The translations under genes were made by a program, and so were the position numbers. The notes under the pieces were generated by a model. It was not told where the DNA came from, did no database searches, and saw nothing but the letters and a program-made list of their open reading frames with translations. This document shows positions 23,705-35,155 of a DNA stretch of 64,000 nt, in pieces; the first letter of the stretch is position 1, and every line of letters begins with the position of its first letter. The stretch comes from Peromyscus leucopus (taxonomy: Eukaryota > Chordata > Mammalia > Rodentia > Cricetidae): NCBI RefSeq assembly GCF_004664715.2, contig NC_051072.1:46174142-46238141 (forward strand). The letters run 5' to 3'.

Positions 23705-24068
23705 CTAGTTATTATGGTTAGTTCATTCCTCAAGATAATACATTTGTGTCCTTCCTCTCTACCCTCTACTCTAGTTAATATTACACACACCTCAGACAGT
23801 AAAAACTAGATGTGACCAAGACTTTGGAAAAATCTCTTGTTTCATTACTTTTTCATATTTGAAAGCCAGTCACCCTAATTCAGGGTCAGAGTCTGAAGAG
23901 TTCAGACACTACAGATTCCTGACTACAATCATTAGCCCCTGCCCTCACACAGAATGCACTGCAGCATCTCACTGAATTCTGAAATTACAAATTACAAGTG
24001 GCCAGGTTATTTTCTCTTATCTGCAGTTGAGGATGGACTCTTTGTCGAAGCAGAGAAAGATTCACTGG

Positions 24069-24428
24069 TGCTGTGGGATAACACTTTTGTACACTGGTTT
24101 AATAAAACACTGATTGGCCAGTAGCCAGGCAGGAAGTATAGGTGGGATAAGCAGACAAAGAGAATTCTGGGAACAGGAAGGCTGAGTCAGGAGACACCAA
24201 CCAGCCATCCATCCAGGGAGCAGCATGTAATGGCACACAGGTAAAGCCACAGAGCACGTGGTGACATATAGATTAACAAAAATGGGCTAAGTTTGACTGT
24301 AAGAGCTAGTCAGTGGTAGGCCTGAGCTAATGGCAGAGAGCAGTTTTAACTAATATAAGCCTCTGTGTGTGTTTACTTGGGTCTAAGTGGCTGTGGACCA
24401 GGCGGGACATAGAAAACCTTCAGTTACA
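24069..24428 (+). mobile_element. Solo LTR, class II-like, perfect 6-bp TSD
   Basis: Termini TGCTGTGGGAT...CAGTTACA are flanked by CACTGG at 24063-24068 and 24429-24434. The body shares AATAAAACACTGATTGGCCA and GGCAGGAAGTATAGG with the LTRs at 32884 and (inverted) 21213, but it is more diverged. It lies inside another repeat copy (see 24435-24600). Confidence 0.87.
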
Positions 24429-24434
24429 CACTGG

Positions 24435-24600
24435 CCATAACTTAGTCAATTAGTTATAGAATAAGTTGTTGTAGCTTAAGCAATTAGCTGGCTACAGGGC
24501 CTCTTTTACTAGCCAAGCTCAGCTACTATGATTATAGTGTTTTGGGTTCATCGGCTTCAGTTTTCCATGTGCCAAGTCTAAATCCATGCCCTCCCACAAA
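24435..24600. repeat. Interspersed repeat related to 35690-35840
   Basis: The segment shares CAATTAG(C/T)TGGCTACAGGGCC-like sequence and a CTATGATTA...GTTTTGGGTTCATCGG-like block with 35690-35840. The class is unknown. Confidence 0.45.
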
Positions 24601-24857
24601 TCCTATTCAGCAATTCCACTTTGGCCATGTTCCTGCCATGTGAGAATCAGACCAGGATCTAGGCCAGCGCCTCCACTCTCAGGAGACGTCATCTCTAGAT
24701 TATGGTGTTTTCATGAACAAACATTTGAGTTATCCTTCCAGGCTAACTTTGGGGGAACACAGTGCTCAGGAAGAATGATAAAACCATTAGGACAGTCTCT
24801 GGGGGCATGCTTCCTTGCCAGGGTCTTTCAGAAGAATCAAAAGTAAGACAACCCAAG

Positions 24858-25033
24858 CCAGGTGGTGGCAGCGGCGGCGGCGGCGGCGGCACACACCTTT
24901 AATCCTAGCACTTGGGAGGCAGAGGCAGGCAGATCTCTGTGAGTTCAAGGCCAGTCTGGATTTCAGAGTAAGTTCCAGGAAAGACTCCAAAGCTACACAT
25001 CTCAAAAAATAAAAAAAAAAAAGCCAAAAAAAG
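24858..25033 (+). mobile_element. B1 SINE with perfect 19-bp TSD and internal GCG repeat
   Basis: The B1 is flanked by AAAAGTAAGACAACCCAAG at 24839-24857 and 25034-25052. Close to its 5' end, 24871-24890 is a pure (GCG)n run. The rest is standard B1 (CTTTAATCCTAGCACTTGGG, AAGGCCAGTCTGGATTTC) with an A-rich tail. Confidence 0.93.
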
Positions 25034-25052
25034 AAAAGTAAGACAACCCAAG

Positions 25053-25984
25053 AACAGACTAGACAAGGAGTCTACTCATTTTCCCCAGACTGTTTAATTC
25101 TCTTGTAACTCAATCTCCCTAGTCCCACTGTGCTTATGCACACACAGCACAAATCACTGTGATACAGTCTCCTAGCCTCCCTGTTCGCCTGATAAGTTAT
25201 CTGGCATAGGGATAACGTAGATCTAGATGTTGAATTGCTCGCCTAGTCTTGAGTTAGAAGCACAGGGACACACAATTAAGCGAGTAACTGCCTCATTGTA
25301 ATAGTCTTGTTCTGTATCTTGGGGAAAGGTGTCCATGTCTAAAGCCTCTGGGAAGCTTTTTCCTGTCAGTGTTACATGAAAGTGCCAACATTTACACCAG
25401 TCGAGGAGTCGAGGGACTCCCTGAAGGTGGAGGATACAGACTCAAAGCTCTGAGCTTTCCTTCAACCTATGTTGTAAGGGCTTAAAATAGACACAACCTC
25501 CACTTCTCCCCAGCATTAGTAATTATTCTGACCACTCCATGTTGGAGTGCAGAGCCTTAGCAGTGGTAATTAAGGCTCAAAGACTGAGAGGCCTTGAAGC
25601 CCCCTCCAGGTTCACATTTAACATGGAATTTCTTTTCCAACAGGCCACTGTAAGCAATCTGACTTGATCAATCATGAGGCATTTACTTGAATTGCATATC
25701 TCACCTGTATTAGCAGAACCTGGCTTAAAATGAAGGCAGACAAAACATTCCCTAGATCTCAGTCAACATCTCTTCTCCCTGATGTAGGATTGGCTTTCTT
25801 AGGAAGAGTTTCTCCACTAGTGTTATAGGAATTCTTTACCCTGTCCATGAATAAGACCGTCTTCACACTGTCAGAAACCTATAGCAAGGTCCTTTCAGTG
25901 AGCTTATTGGAGATAATAACACTTCAAGCCAGAGAAAACCACCACCTCAGAGATGATGTTGCTAGAGGTGGCTGTATGTGTTAG
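25053..25984. other. Intergenic, no feature recognised
   Basis: Unique-looking sequence without a coding frame or known repeat. Confidence 0.4.
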
Positions 25985-26325
25985 TGTCTTAGTTAGGGTT
26001 TCTATTGCTGTGAAGAGACACCATGACCACAGCAACTCTTATAAGGAAAACATTTCATGGGAAGGGGCTCACTTAAAGTTTCAGAGGCATGATGGCATGC
26101 AGGTAGATGTTGTGCTGGCTACATCTTGATCAGAAGGTAACAGGAAGTCAACTGAGACACTGGGTACTTTCCTGAGCATAGAAAACCTCAAAGCCCGCCC
26201 CTACAGTGACACACTTCCTTCAACAAGGCTATACCTGCTCCAACAAAGCTACACCTCCTAATAGTGCCACTCCCTATGAACCGGTGGGGGCCGTTTACAT
26301 TCAAACTGCTACAGTTAGTTACTTC
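25985..26325 (+). repeat. Rodent interspersed repeat (CTATTGCTGTGAAGAGACACC family)
   Basis: The head GGTTTCTATTGCTGTGAAGA, the middle CAGTGACACACTTCCTTCAA and the CTCCTAATAGTGCCACTCCC end are hallmarks of a very abundant rodent repeat. The class is not assigned. Confidence 0.65.
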
Positions 26326-26529
26326 TGTACCACGGTGTGATAGAACACCGGGACCAATGCAACTTACAGAAGGGAGGAGTCCTTCAAATCGCCACAATGT
26401 AGTCAGAGAGCAGATGAGATTACACTAGAGGAGTCACAGATTTGACAAGAAAACCCAGCATCTAAGCCAGTCTTTTAAAATCATTAATTAGGATTAGATC
26501 AGGAATATCGGGTTTCTATTTGAGTTCCA

Positions 26530-26740
26530 TATATTTTAAATTTATTTTTATTTATGTGTATGAGTTTGCGTGAACATGTGTGCAACACATACCTCTAGGG
26601 AACCACAGAGGGCACCAGGTTCCCAGAGTTAGAGTTGCAGGCAGTTGCGAGCCAGCATGTAGGTGCTGAGAATCAAACCAATTTCCTTTCCAAGAGCAGT
26701 AAACGTTTTCAACACCTGAGCCACCGCTCCAGCTCCTCAT
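26530..26740 (-). mobile_element. B2/B3 SINE
   Basis: The reverse head at 26740 (CTGAGCCACCGCTCCAGCTC) is preceded by AATCAAACCAATTTCC and by the AT-rich 3' end TTTATTTTTATTTATGTGTA. Confidence 0.85.
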
Positions 26741-27211
26741 TTTTTTTTGGGGGGGGGGGGACACATTAACATATGAGCACAAATGTAGTTCAGTTATGTT
26801 CCAGGACCATTTAATTGAATATGCTAAATTCTGTGGAAGTCAAGTAGGTCTAATGTTCATCTCCATTCAATAGTTTCAAAAAAGTTCATGTAAAGACTTA
26901 CTTTGTCAAGTCCCAGAATAAAACTCTTCGCGGAGTAAGAATATGAGTTAGCAAATTACTGTCCTGCGGACTTGTACCTTTGATATGGATGCTCAAGTCT
27001 CAGAGGCACTTTAATTACTTGATAAGTTTAACCAGCTTGATCACAAAGCCTTTTCATAAGATTCATCTTCCACAAATCTACAACCTTACTATCCATTTCA
27101 ATTATTTGTCCTAGAATGGTTTTCTTCCTCTTTCTTTGGAATAACCAGTCGATCTACTTTAGACCAACAAAATCACTTTTAAGAAAATAAGAATATGTCT
27201 TTCATATTTTT

Positions 27212-27553
27212 AAAAAGAGTTATTTTAAATTATGTGTATGTTTGTGTTGATATGAACATGTGACTGCAGGTGCCTATGAATACCAGAAGAGGGCACTAGA
27301 TCCCCAGAGTTGGAGTTACAAGCAGTTGGGAGCTACCTGATGTGGGTGTTAGAATCCACCAGTGTCACTTTACTATAAAATAGCAGTAAGCCCCCAACCA
27401 CCGAGGCATCACTCAAGCCCATCCATCCCCTGGATCTGAAGTTACAGACATATAGATGAATGTGCAGCATATGATATGGGTGCTGGGAAATGAACTTGGG
27501 TCCTTTGTAACAGCAGCAAGAGCTCTTAACCAATGAACCATCTCTCCATCCCT
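27212..27553 (-). mobile_element. Two adjacent B2/B3 SINEs
   Basis: 27212-27420 ends in a reverse head (ACCGAGGCATCACTCAAGCC). 27421-27553 ends in a second (AATGAACCATCTCTCCATCC). Both are diverged and in the same orientation. Confidence 0.75.
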
Positions 27554-27754
27554 AACAGTGTAGAATTTCAAAATACTACCTACCCCACACTTGACAAGAG
27601 ATTGATGCTTACTTATTTTTGTCTTAATAATCTAATAATCTTCTAAACTAAATTATAGGCTGAATGGATTTGAAAACTATTTAGAGAACATCCCATCCAA
27701 CAGCCACATTCTTATGCATACAAAAGAAAGATGAAGAAATAGACAATGTATCTG

Positions 27755-27930
27755 GGCTATAGAGATGGTTCAGTGGCTAAGAACCCTTGCTTCTCTTCCA
27801 TAGGACCCAAGTTCAGTTCCCAGCACCCATACTGGGTGGCTCATAACCACCTGTAACTCCCACTCAAGGGAGTGTGACACCTTTTTCTGAGTTCAGTGGC
27901 ACCTACACACATGTTAAACACACACACCTA
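27755..27930 (+). mobile_element. B2 SINE
   Basis: The forward head GGGCTATAGAGATGGTTCAG is followed by CAAGTTCAGTTCCCAGCACC and CTCATAACCACCTGTAACTC. Confidence 0.85.
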
Positions 27931-27934
27931 AACA

Positions 27935-28078
27935 TTTTTAGTCAGTCTGAGATAGGGGCTCATTATGTACCCCTGGTTGGCCTGCAACTCTCTATGTACA
28001 TTAATCTGGCCTTGAACTCACAGGTTTTCACCTGCCTCCCCAGTGCTTGGATTCAAGGTATATCCCCCAAATCCAGCC
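27935..28078 (-). mobile_element. B1 SINE
   Basis: Reverse B1 blocks CTGGCCTTGAACTCACAGG and CAGTGCTTGGATTCAAGG, diverged. Confidence 0.7.
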
Positions 28079-28445
28079 AAACTGAATGTAGAAAAGTGAA
28101 ACTAGATCCTTTTCCTCTGCACAAAACTCAAATCCCAATGGATCAAGGAGTGAAACGTAAACCTCATGTCCTGATTCTCATAGACAGAAAACAGGAAAAA
28201 TGTTCGAAGCCATAGGAACAGGAAAACAGTTTTGAACAGGACCCCAATAACATGGGCTTTAAGGCCCACCACTGACAGCTGGGTCCTCATGAAACTGAAA
28301 GTTTCTGTAGAGCACAGGATACCAAGAGACAGCACACAGGATGGGGGGGTGGGGTGTCCTTACCAGCTATGTAGATGACATGGGGTCAAGGTTTTCAATA
28401 TACAAAGAACTGATCATCTAAACAAGAACGCAAAAAGCCAATAGA
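28079..28445 (+). mobile_element. LINE-1 fragment (ORF2 C-terminal region)
   Basis: The segment has the L1 ORF2 3' pattern: CCCAATGGATCAAGGAGTGA, then a degenerate ATGAAACTGAAAGTTTCTGT, then ATATACAAAGAACTGATC. It carries frame breaks. It appears to continue at about 29,510 after an intervening segment. Confidence 0.65.
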
Positions 28446-29505
28446 AACTGAGGCATGGGACACTATCCACCATGCCACTCTGAATCTATGCAGAGTCCTG
28501 AGGCCTCGAAGGCCCAATAGGGAACAGCAGAGCTAATCTGTCCACCTGCTTGCTTACCACACACCGGTACACACAGCTCGGCCTTGAGAAGGCATGGTGA
28601 TGGTGTCCTGTGACCATACCACATGTAGGGCCCCTCCCTCCAGACCAGTCCACCACCTCATCCACCAAGATGCACCGGAACTGCATGATATCTTTCACCC
28701 TGACTCCTCAGTTGGGCCGCTATACCATAGCCCTTCATGCAAGGAAGGTGTGGAATCTTGCCTCCCTACCCCAAAGGAACACTGTCCACTCCCACAGTGA
28801 TCCCAGCCCCTGGTACCCAAAGAAAAGACCACCTGTAGAAACTAAAGAACCCTCCACAGACTTCTGAAGATCAGCTGCAACAATCTTCCAAGCCTGCAGA
28901 GGTTCGCTCCTGGCCTCAGAAGTTACAAAAATCCCTATCTGATCTCGGACCCTTCTGACCCCTCATGAGCATATTAACGTAGAGTCACCCCAAGACTGAA
29001 CCCAAGGCCCATTCATCTGGTCCATAACCTGATGGAATGGGAGATAACAGCAAACAAAGATCCGATCGCCCTCCTAACAAAAGTTAGATCAGGTCTCCAT
29101 AGCAACTAACTCCACCAATGACCTAACTTCAGATGCTGAGGTCCCATCACGAAATACAACCACCACAAAGAATCAAGACAATGTCTCCTCCAGAAGTTAG
29201 CAACACCCCCCCCCCATCATAATGTTCTCTGAGAAAAACAATTTATCTGAATAGGTATTAAAAGTATGTCAAGGAATTAAAAGATGACATGAATAAATTC
29301 CTGAATGAAGAGTGCAAAAACAGTTAAATGAAATAATGAAAACATTCAAGATATGAAAATAGAATTTGGTAAAGAGACTCCCTGGAGAAAAGCTGGAATA
29401 AAATTATAAATGAAGAGATTCTTTTCCCTCAGAATACCCTACGCCGGCCGTAGTGTCAGCCCCAGGACCCTGGGAGAAATCCTCTCAGGGCAGGCCCCTA
29501 GGAAA
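28446..29505 (+). mobile_element. LINE-1 5'UTR/ORF1-start-like segment between ORF2 pieces
   Basis: 29145-29400 resembles a rodent L1 ORF1 start and coiled-coil region (ATGTCTCCTCCAGAAGTTAG, AATTCCTGAATGAAGAGTGC, AAACATTCAAGATATGAAAA). The cytosine-rich stretch before it could be the matching 5' UTR. It interrupts the 3' part of another L1, so it is nested or rearranged. It contains stops. Confidence 0.5.
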
Positions 29506-29992
29506 ATTCCGATATCCCTCTTACTCCAGTAAGGATAGCTAGGATAAAACAATACAAATGACAGCAAGTTTCTGCACAGATGTGGGGAAAAGGAGAACAC
29601 TTATTTGTGGTCCATAAGAGTGCTAACCGGGATAGCCTCTGTGGACATCAATGAGGAGACTCCTCCAAAGTCAGATCTGCCACATGATCTAGTTATATCA
29701 CTCGAGCATATACCCAACAGGCTCTGTATCTTACAAGGAGATACTTGTTCATTCATGTTCCTTGCTGTTCTCATAGCCAAGATGACAGAAACGCCTCGAT
29801 GACCATCAGCTGAAGAATGGATAATGAAAATGTGATACATTTACAGAATGGAATGTTATCCAACTGTTCAGAAAAAAACGAACTTATGAGATTCACAGGT
29901 AAATGGATGGATCTGGAAACAACCATCCTGAGTGAAGCAGCCCAGATGTAGAAAAACAAAGATGCGTGTTTTCTCTCATATGTGGATGTTAG

Positions 29993-30046
<54 letters not shown>

Positions 30047-31432
30047 GTTGTGTATGTGATCTGTAGGTGTGTGTAGTAAGGGGTTGTATGAGCCGGGGAA
30101 ATCTTGCAAATGAATGGCAATAGAATACAGTGTTGTAAAGGAGAACCAAGAAATAATGAAACAGGACTAAATGGGCTGGGGGACAGGAGGACAGCATAGA
30201 GGAGTGGTATGGGTAGTGAAAACTAACACTAATAACTTTTGAAACTTTTATAGAAACCCACTATTGTGTTTTACTTCCTAAAACATGTACATATACACAT
30301 ACAAAAGTAGTTCAAGTGTGGTGCCCTATACTGGCATGGGCAACAACAATGCCTCCTCCAGACATCCAGACATGATAGATCACCAAATAGACAGCCCAAT
30401 GCCAGGGACCTCTTTTTGTGTTTTTGATCAATGAGATATCACAGAACTCCCCCAAAGATTACAGGCTGTTGTTATTGCTCTTGGTTACCCCTCAGAACTG
30501 ATGGCAAGACCATGGTCCAGAATCACAGAAGATGGAGAAATCAAGCTGGTACAGGCCTGGAACCTTCACCTCCACTAGCTAACTTTCATAGGGATAGAAG
30601 GCGCTATGAATGCTACAGGGAGAGAAAAATGGCCAACAGTCACACCCCACTGTTAACCCTAGGAGCTACAATAAAAACTGTCCTGGCAAGAGATGCCCAT
30701 TGGTATAATAGTGACATAAATGTTGTAGAGGTATTTGACTAACTTTCAGACTGGACTTAAGGGTCGTTACACAAGATGGAACTCATGCCTGATACCATTA
30801 ACTGGTAAAAGTCTCATGGCTTTCTAAGTTATAGGTCCTTGGGGGGCAAACCTAATACTATTATTCTGCTAAATGGGCACAGCAATAAACTGTTCCATAA
30901 ATTCTCATCTTTGTAAATTAATGCATTTCCCAATCCTCATCAGAGAAGCTTCTTTTATGCTAGATACTCTGTATTTATGCTTATACTCTGTATTAAATTA
31001 TACAGAGTCCTACACCTGGTCAAATACAGAGAATAAGAAAATTGTAGACTGTTCATCTCCAAATGACACGTCTATATCATACCTCCTCCCCCCAAGGCTC
31101 AGAGACCATCTTAGAGGGGGCAGAAAGAGCCAGAGGTAGTGGATGTCTGCAGCAAAACAGTGTGTTTGCCTCCCATGGCGGGGCTATTGCACACATGAAC
31201 CCACAGTGGCTGTGGCTGCGGGCACGAGAGCTGCAGGTTCGAGCCATACAGAATCCCATCAGAGTCAGGAAATGATTGTGAAATCACAACTATTGGTGAC
31301 TGATGGCTGCTGGGAGAGGGGGATCTGTTTTCTTCAATGATGGCTGCCCAGAAGGGCTACTCTTTATCTAAAAGATGTATGGGTGTCTCTATACCCATAC
31401 ACATATAAGCATGCTGTGTGGACTCAGTGAGG

Positions 31433-31467
<35 letters not shown>

Positions 31468-31600
31468 TACACAGAGTTTGGAGGTGAAAGGGGTGGGGGT
31501 AAAGGGGAGTAATTGGAAGGAAGGGAAAGGGGATCAATTTGATTAAAACACACTACATGCATGTGTGCAATTTTCAAACTATAAATAAAAAATTGTAAAC
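29506..31600 (+). mobile_element. LINE-1 3' end (Lx-like): ORF2 end and 3' UTR
   Basis: 29530-29990 has L1 ORF2-end signatures (GGTAAATGGATGGATCTGGA, ACCATCCTGAGTGAAGCAGC, CATATGTGGATGTTAGCTC). 30300-31600 fits a rodent L1 3' UTR (GAGCTACAATAAAAACTGTC, GATGGAACTCATGCCTGATA) ending in AATAAAAAATTG. A (TG)n microsatellite lies at 29995-30039, and a T-run of about 29 at 31436-31464. No intact ORF remains. Confidence 0.7.
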
Positions 31601-32250
31601 ATTAATAGACCATATATCAAGTCAAAAAAGAAAGTTTAGCGTGTTTAACATATGAAATGGTATCCTGCATAATTACTGATTAGAGAGGAATGGAACTATA
31701 CATCAATAGCAAGAGAAACTTTAAAAATTACCCAAAGGCATGGAATACCAAGTGAACTTTAAGGAACAATGGGTTATTGAGGCAGTCAGAAGGGAAATTT
31801 AAAAATTCTTCAAATCAATCATTAGTTGAAACATGATCAATAACCCTGTTACCATTTTTTTACCTCTTAGTAAGATTCATTTCCACCGAAAGCTTATGGA
31901 ACAGCTGAGACTACTTGGCATCCGCATTTTCCAGATACATGCCATTTGAAAGCCTAGAGTTTTCCTCATAAAACAATTGTTTTCATGACTACAAGTAGAC
32001 CTGAGGACACTAGCTTCTCTCTACTTTATGATTCCAAGATGTTCCACTGTCAGAACTTGTTCATTATCAACCACCAACAGACCAGCACATTGCATTATAT
32101 TAAATACAGGGGCAGAAGAAAAAAATTTGTGAATTTAGTCCACTGACTCATCAGTTTGCAGATACCAACATAGAGGACTGTGAATGGACAGTCCTCTTTC
32201 CTCATAGCAGTTCACATAGTTACTAATTTTCTGTATTCTACTGCTTACTT
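31601..32250. other. Intergenic, no gene recognised
   Basis: AT-rich sequence, possibly further old L1 sequence, but not confidently assignable. Confidence 0.35.

Positions 32251-32251
<1 letters not shown>

Positions 32252-32345
<94 letters not shown>
32252..32345. repeat. Compound (TA)n(TG)n microsatellite
   Basis: About 22 TA units are directly followed by about 24 TG units. Confidence 0.98.
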
Positions 32346-32347
<2 letters not shown>

Positions 32348-32861
32348 TTTCCATGACACTCCATCATAGTGGAATTGTATTTATCCCATTTGTCATCTAT
32401 CCTTGGTGTTAGTGCAATGTGTTACATGGACAGTCAGGTACTGTTAAATAAATAAGTTCCATTATTCAATATTTTCCAGTTAGTCAGACACTTTACATAT
32501 TTTCTTCCAGTGAAAACCATAAATAGGTGTCTTTCCTTCAAAACAATTTCTAGTATTCTATTCCAGTCAGAGGGAATCAGAGTATCTCCCAACGTTAGGG
32601 TCGAATTTATCCTGCCAGACTCCCTCCTTTAAAACACAGTATAATCAGAATTAATAATTCTGATATAGTATTCTGTTTTAGTATCTAATACTTGGGAAAA
32701 AACCTGATAGTTCATAAACTTTCAGCATATAATTCACTATATCTAGACTCTAAGACTTCAAGAAGATTCTAGAAACTAGGAAAAGTTCCATTTATAAATT
32801 TCTATCCATCTACAGCCACATGAGTACCAAAGCAAAGGGGTTTCTAAGTTCTCCAGCATCT

Positions 32862-32881
32862 CTCTCTCTCTCTCTCTCTCC
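32862..32881. repeat. (TC)n microsatellite at LTR boundary
   Basis: A short (TC)n run lies immediately before the LTR at 32884. The LTR appears to have inserted at the edge of this run. Confidence 0.9.
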
Positions 32882-32883
32882 TT

Positions 32884-33273
32884 TGCTGTGGGATGGTCTG
32901 TATGTCAAATGTGTTGCTCTGATTGGTCAATAAATAAAACACTGATTGGCCAGTGGCTAGGCAGGAAGTATAGGCAGGACTAACAGAGAGGAAAAAAGAA
33001 AGAACAGGAAGGCAGAAGGAGTCACTGCCAGCCGCTGCCATGACTAGCAGCATGTGAAGATGCCGGTAAGCCACGAGCCACGTGGCAAGGTATAGATTTA
33101 TGGAAATGGATTAATTTAAGCTATAAGAACAGTTAGCAAGAAGCCTGCCACGGCCATACAGTTTGTAAGCAATATAAGTCTGTGTTTACTTGGTTGGGTC
33201 TGAGTGGCTGTGGGACGGGCAGGTGAGAGAGATTTGTCCTGACTGTGGACCAGGCAGGAAAACTCCAGCTACA
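32884..33273 (+). mobile_element. Solo LTR, class II-like, perfect 6-bp TSD
   Basis: TGCTGTGGGATGG...CTCCAGCTACA is flanked by CTCCTT at 32878-32883 and 33274-33279. It is very similar to the inverted LTR at 21213-21593, and the reverse complement gives nearly the same open frames. It carries AATAAAACACTGATTGG and AGTGGCTGTGGGACGGG blocks. No internal genes are present. Confidence 0.9.
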
Positions 33274-33321
33274 CTCCTTTCTTCCTTCTTTCCTTTCCTT
33301 CTGCCCCCCCCCCCCTCTTTT

Positions 33322-33477
33322 TTGGTCTGGTTTTTTGAGACAGGGTTTCACTGTGTAGCCCTGGCTGTCCTGGAGCTCACTTGGTAGCCCAGGCTGGCCT
33401 TGAACTCACAGAGATCCACCTGCCTCTGCTTCCTGAGTGCTGGGATTAAGGGTGTGCGCTGCCACCACCACCCAGCT
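33322..33477 (-). mobile_element. B1 SINE (first of an abutting pair)
   Basis: Reverse B1: TTTTTTGAGACAGGGTTTCA, AGCCCAGGCTGGCCTTGAAC, GAGTGCTGGGATTAAGGG, ending CCACCCAGCT. Confidence 0.95.
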
Positions 33478-33495
33478 CAGTTCTCTCAGTTTCTT

Positions 33496-33685
33496 TTTAT
33501 TTTTTATTTTTTTTATTTTTTATTTTTTTATTTTTTTGGTTTTTCGAGACAGGGTTTCTCTGCGTAGCTTTGCGCCTTTCCTGGAGCTCACTTGGTAGCC
33601 CAGGCTGGCCTCGAACTCACAGAGATCCGCCTGTCTCTGCCTCCCGAGTGCTGGGATTAAAGGCGTGCGCCACCACCGCCCGGCT
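33496..33685 (-). mobile_element. B1 SINE, young, perfect 17-bp TSD
   Basis: A reverse, little-diverged B1 (CGAGACAGGGTTTCTCTGCG, TGCGCCTTTCCTGGAGCTCA, GGCGTGCGCCACCACCGCCC) with a TTTTATT-rich tail. It is flanked by AGTTCTCTCAGTTTCTT at 33479-33495 and 33686-33702. It inserted immediately next to the older B1. Confidence 0.95.
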
Positions 33686-33702
33686 AGTTCTCTCAGTTTC
33701 TT

Positions 33703-34780
33703 AAAGACAGAGCCTCCAAAGGGACTCCACTCTTACAGTCCTCTGAAGGGCTCCTTCATCATTTTTAAAAAAAAAAAAAAACTCGCCCTCTCTGAGGATA
33801 TTTTCTTTGCCTCTTCTCCATTTTACTCATTTTATCAAGAGGTTGAGTCCCCCTTTTGTGACTGATCTCCCTCATTATTCTCTAAGGTTGCCGGTTGGAA
33901 TCAGATTTCAAGGCCCACAGACCAGCATCTGCCGAGATGAACACATACAGGAAACCCACTTAGTGGATTGGGTCCGAGGTACACCTGGCTACAGAAAATA
34001 TCCAGAAATGTGGTCTTCCCTCTCCTTCCCTGCACAGAGAGGGTGATCCCTTTATGAGTAGAAATGCCCCTTACACATGCAGAGTTCCTTCACTGAAGAT
34101 AGGTCTAAAAGGATAACCAAACACTGGCAGCTTCACAAACCAGTCTTTGCTACAGTTGAGGTCAACACAAACCCTGTTAGTAGAAAGGGCAGGAAAGCAT
34201 CTCCCTTGCTGGACCAAGATGTCTTACATCATAAAGCTGCACAACGAAGCAGAGCTGACTGATCTGAGGATGCGATTCTCTTTCCCCTTTTATTTGGCCA
34301 TTTAAAAGTTTCTGTGTGCCAGCTGAAAATGAACCTGAGGGCTGGAGGGGTATGGCTCAGTGGGAGAGATCTTTTTTAGCCTAAGAGAGGCTCTGGTTTC
34401 CATCCCCAACCATAGCAGCAGCATACACAATCTCATTATTTCTGTGATGTCTTTGATCCTTGTCTAAGCTACCCCACAAATAAACAATTCCACCTATATT
34501 AAAACTTCCTTCTTCTAGTCTCTACGTTTCTAAGACAGTTGTAGAAAACAAAGTAAAACATAAGAAAGAGTAAAACAACCTTCACAAGTGAAAATCAAGC
34601 AAACAACGACAAACACGTGCTGGGAGTTCTCACACAATAAAATTAGCCAGAGTTCCAGACCCTGGACCTCGCCTACTACAAACCCCACAGCAGTCTTACT
34701 GTCTTCCCACACACAAACTGACCCTTGGCACTCACCCCTAAGGTCATGTCTGTTATCATTCCCAACACCCTAACAACTTC
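33703..34780. other. Intergenic; small ID-like SINE only
   Basis: An ID/B4-like segment (GGGGTATGGCTCAGTGGGAG) lies at about 34341-34425. Nothing else was recognised in this stretch. Confidence 0.4.
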
Positions 34781-34784
34781 CAGA

Positions 34785-35155
34785 TTCCCAGGGCCACGCA
34801 TGCGCTCTCAGCTTTCAGGCAAAATGCTTAGTCCCGCCTGTGCCTTACACCCTACATAATCCATGCACAGCGTGGCCACTTAATCTATGCGCATGTGTGG
34901 CATGGCTGGCTACTTAAGCCCCTATACGCATGCACAGGTGATCCTTAAAAGCAGACTCCACCTGTTCCCTCCCCCTTCCGCACATTTCTCTCCGGCAGGC
35001 CTGCCCACTCACCATCCTTTTCTATCCCCCTAATAAAACTCTTAAAGTAGGCTTTGGTGTATCTCATGGTCCGTTCTTGGGCTCGATAAATAACAATATC
35101 GTCTCTCACAGCATCAATCAACCTAGGATGATTCCATAACCTAGCCATTGTGCTG
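34785..35155 (+). mobile_element. Probable solo LTR fragment
   Basis: The segment has an LTR-like layout: GC-containing repeated CATGCGC/CGCATG motifs, a TTAAAA-like box near 34945, AATAAA at 35032-35037, and a GT-rich end (GGCTTTGGTGTATCTCATGG). Termini and target duplication were not found, so the limits are approximate and the class is uncertain. Confidence 0.4.

Noticed and set aside
21407..33074. Two similar predicted peptides at 21407-21610 (+) and 32844-33074 (-)
   Set aside because: They are translations of the same LTR in opposite orientation, not a gene family.
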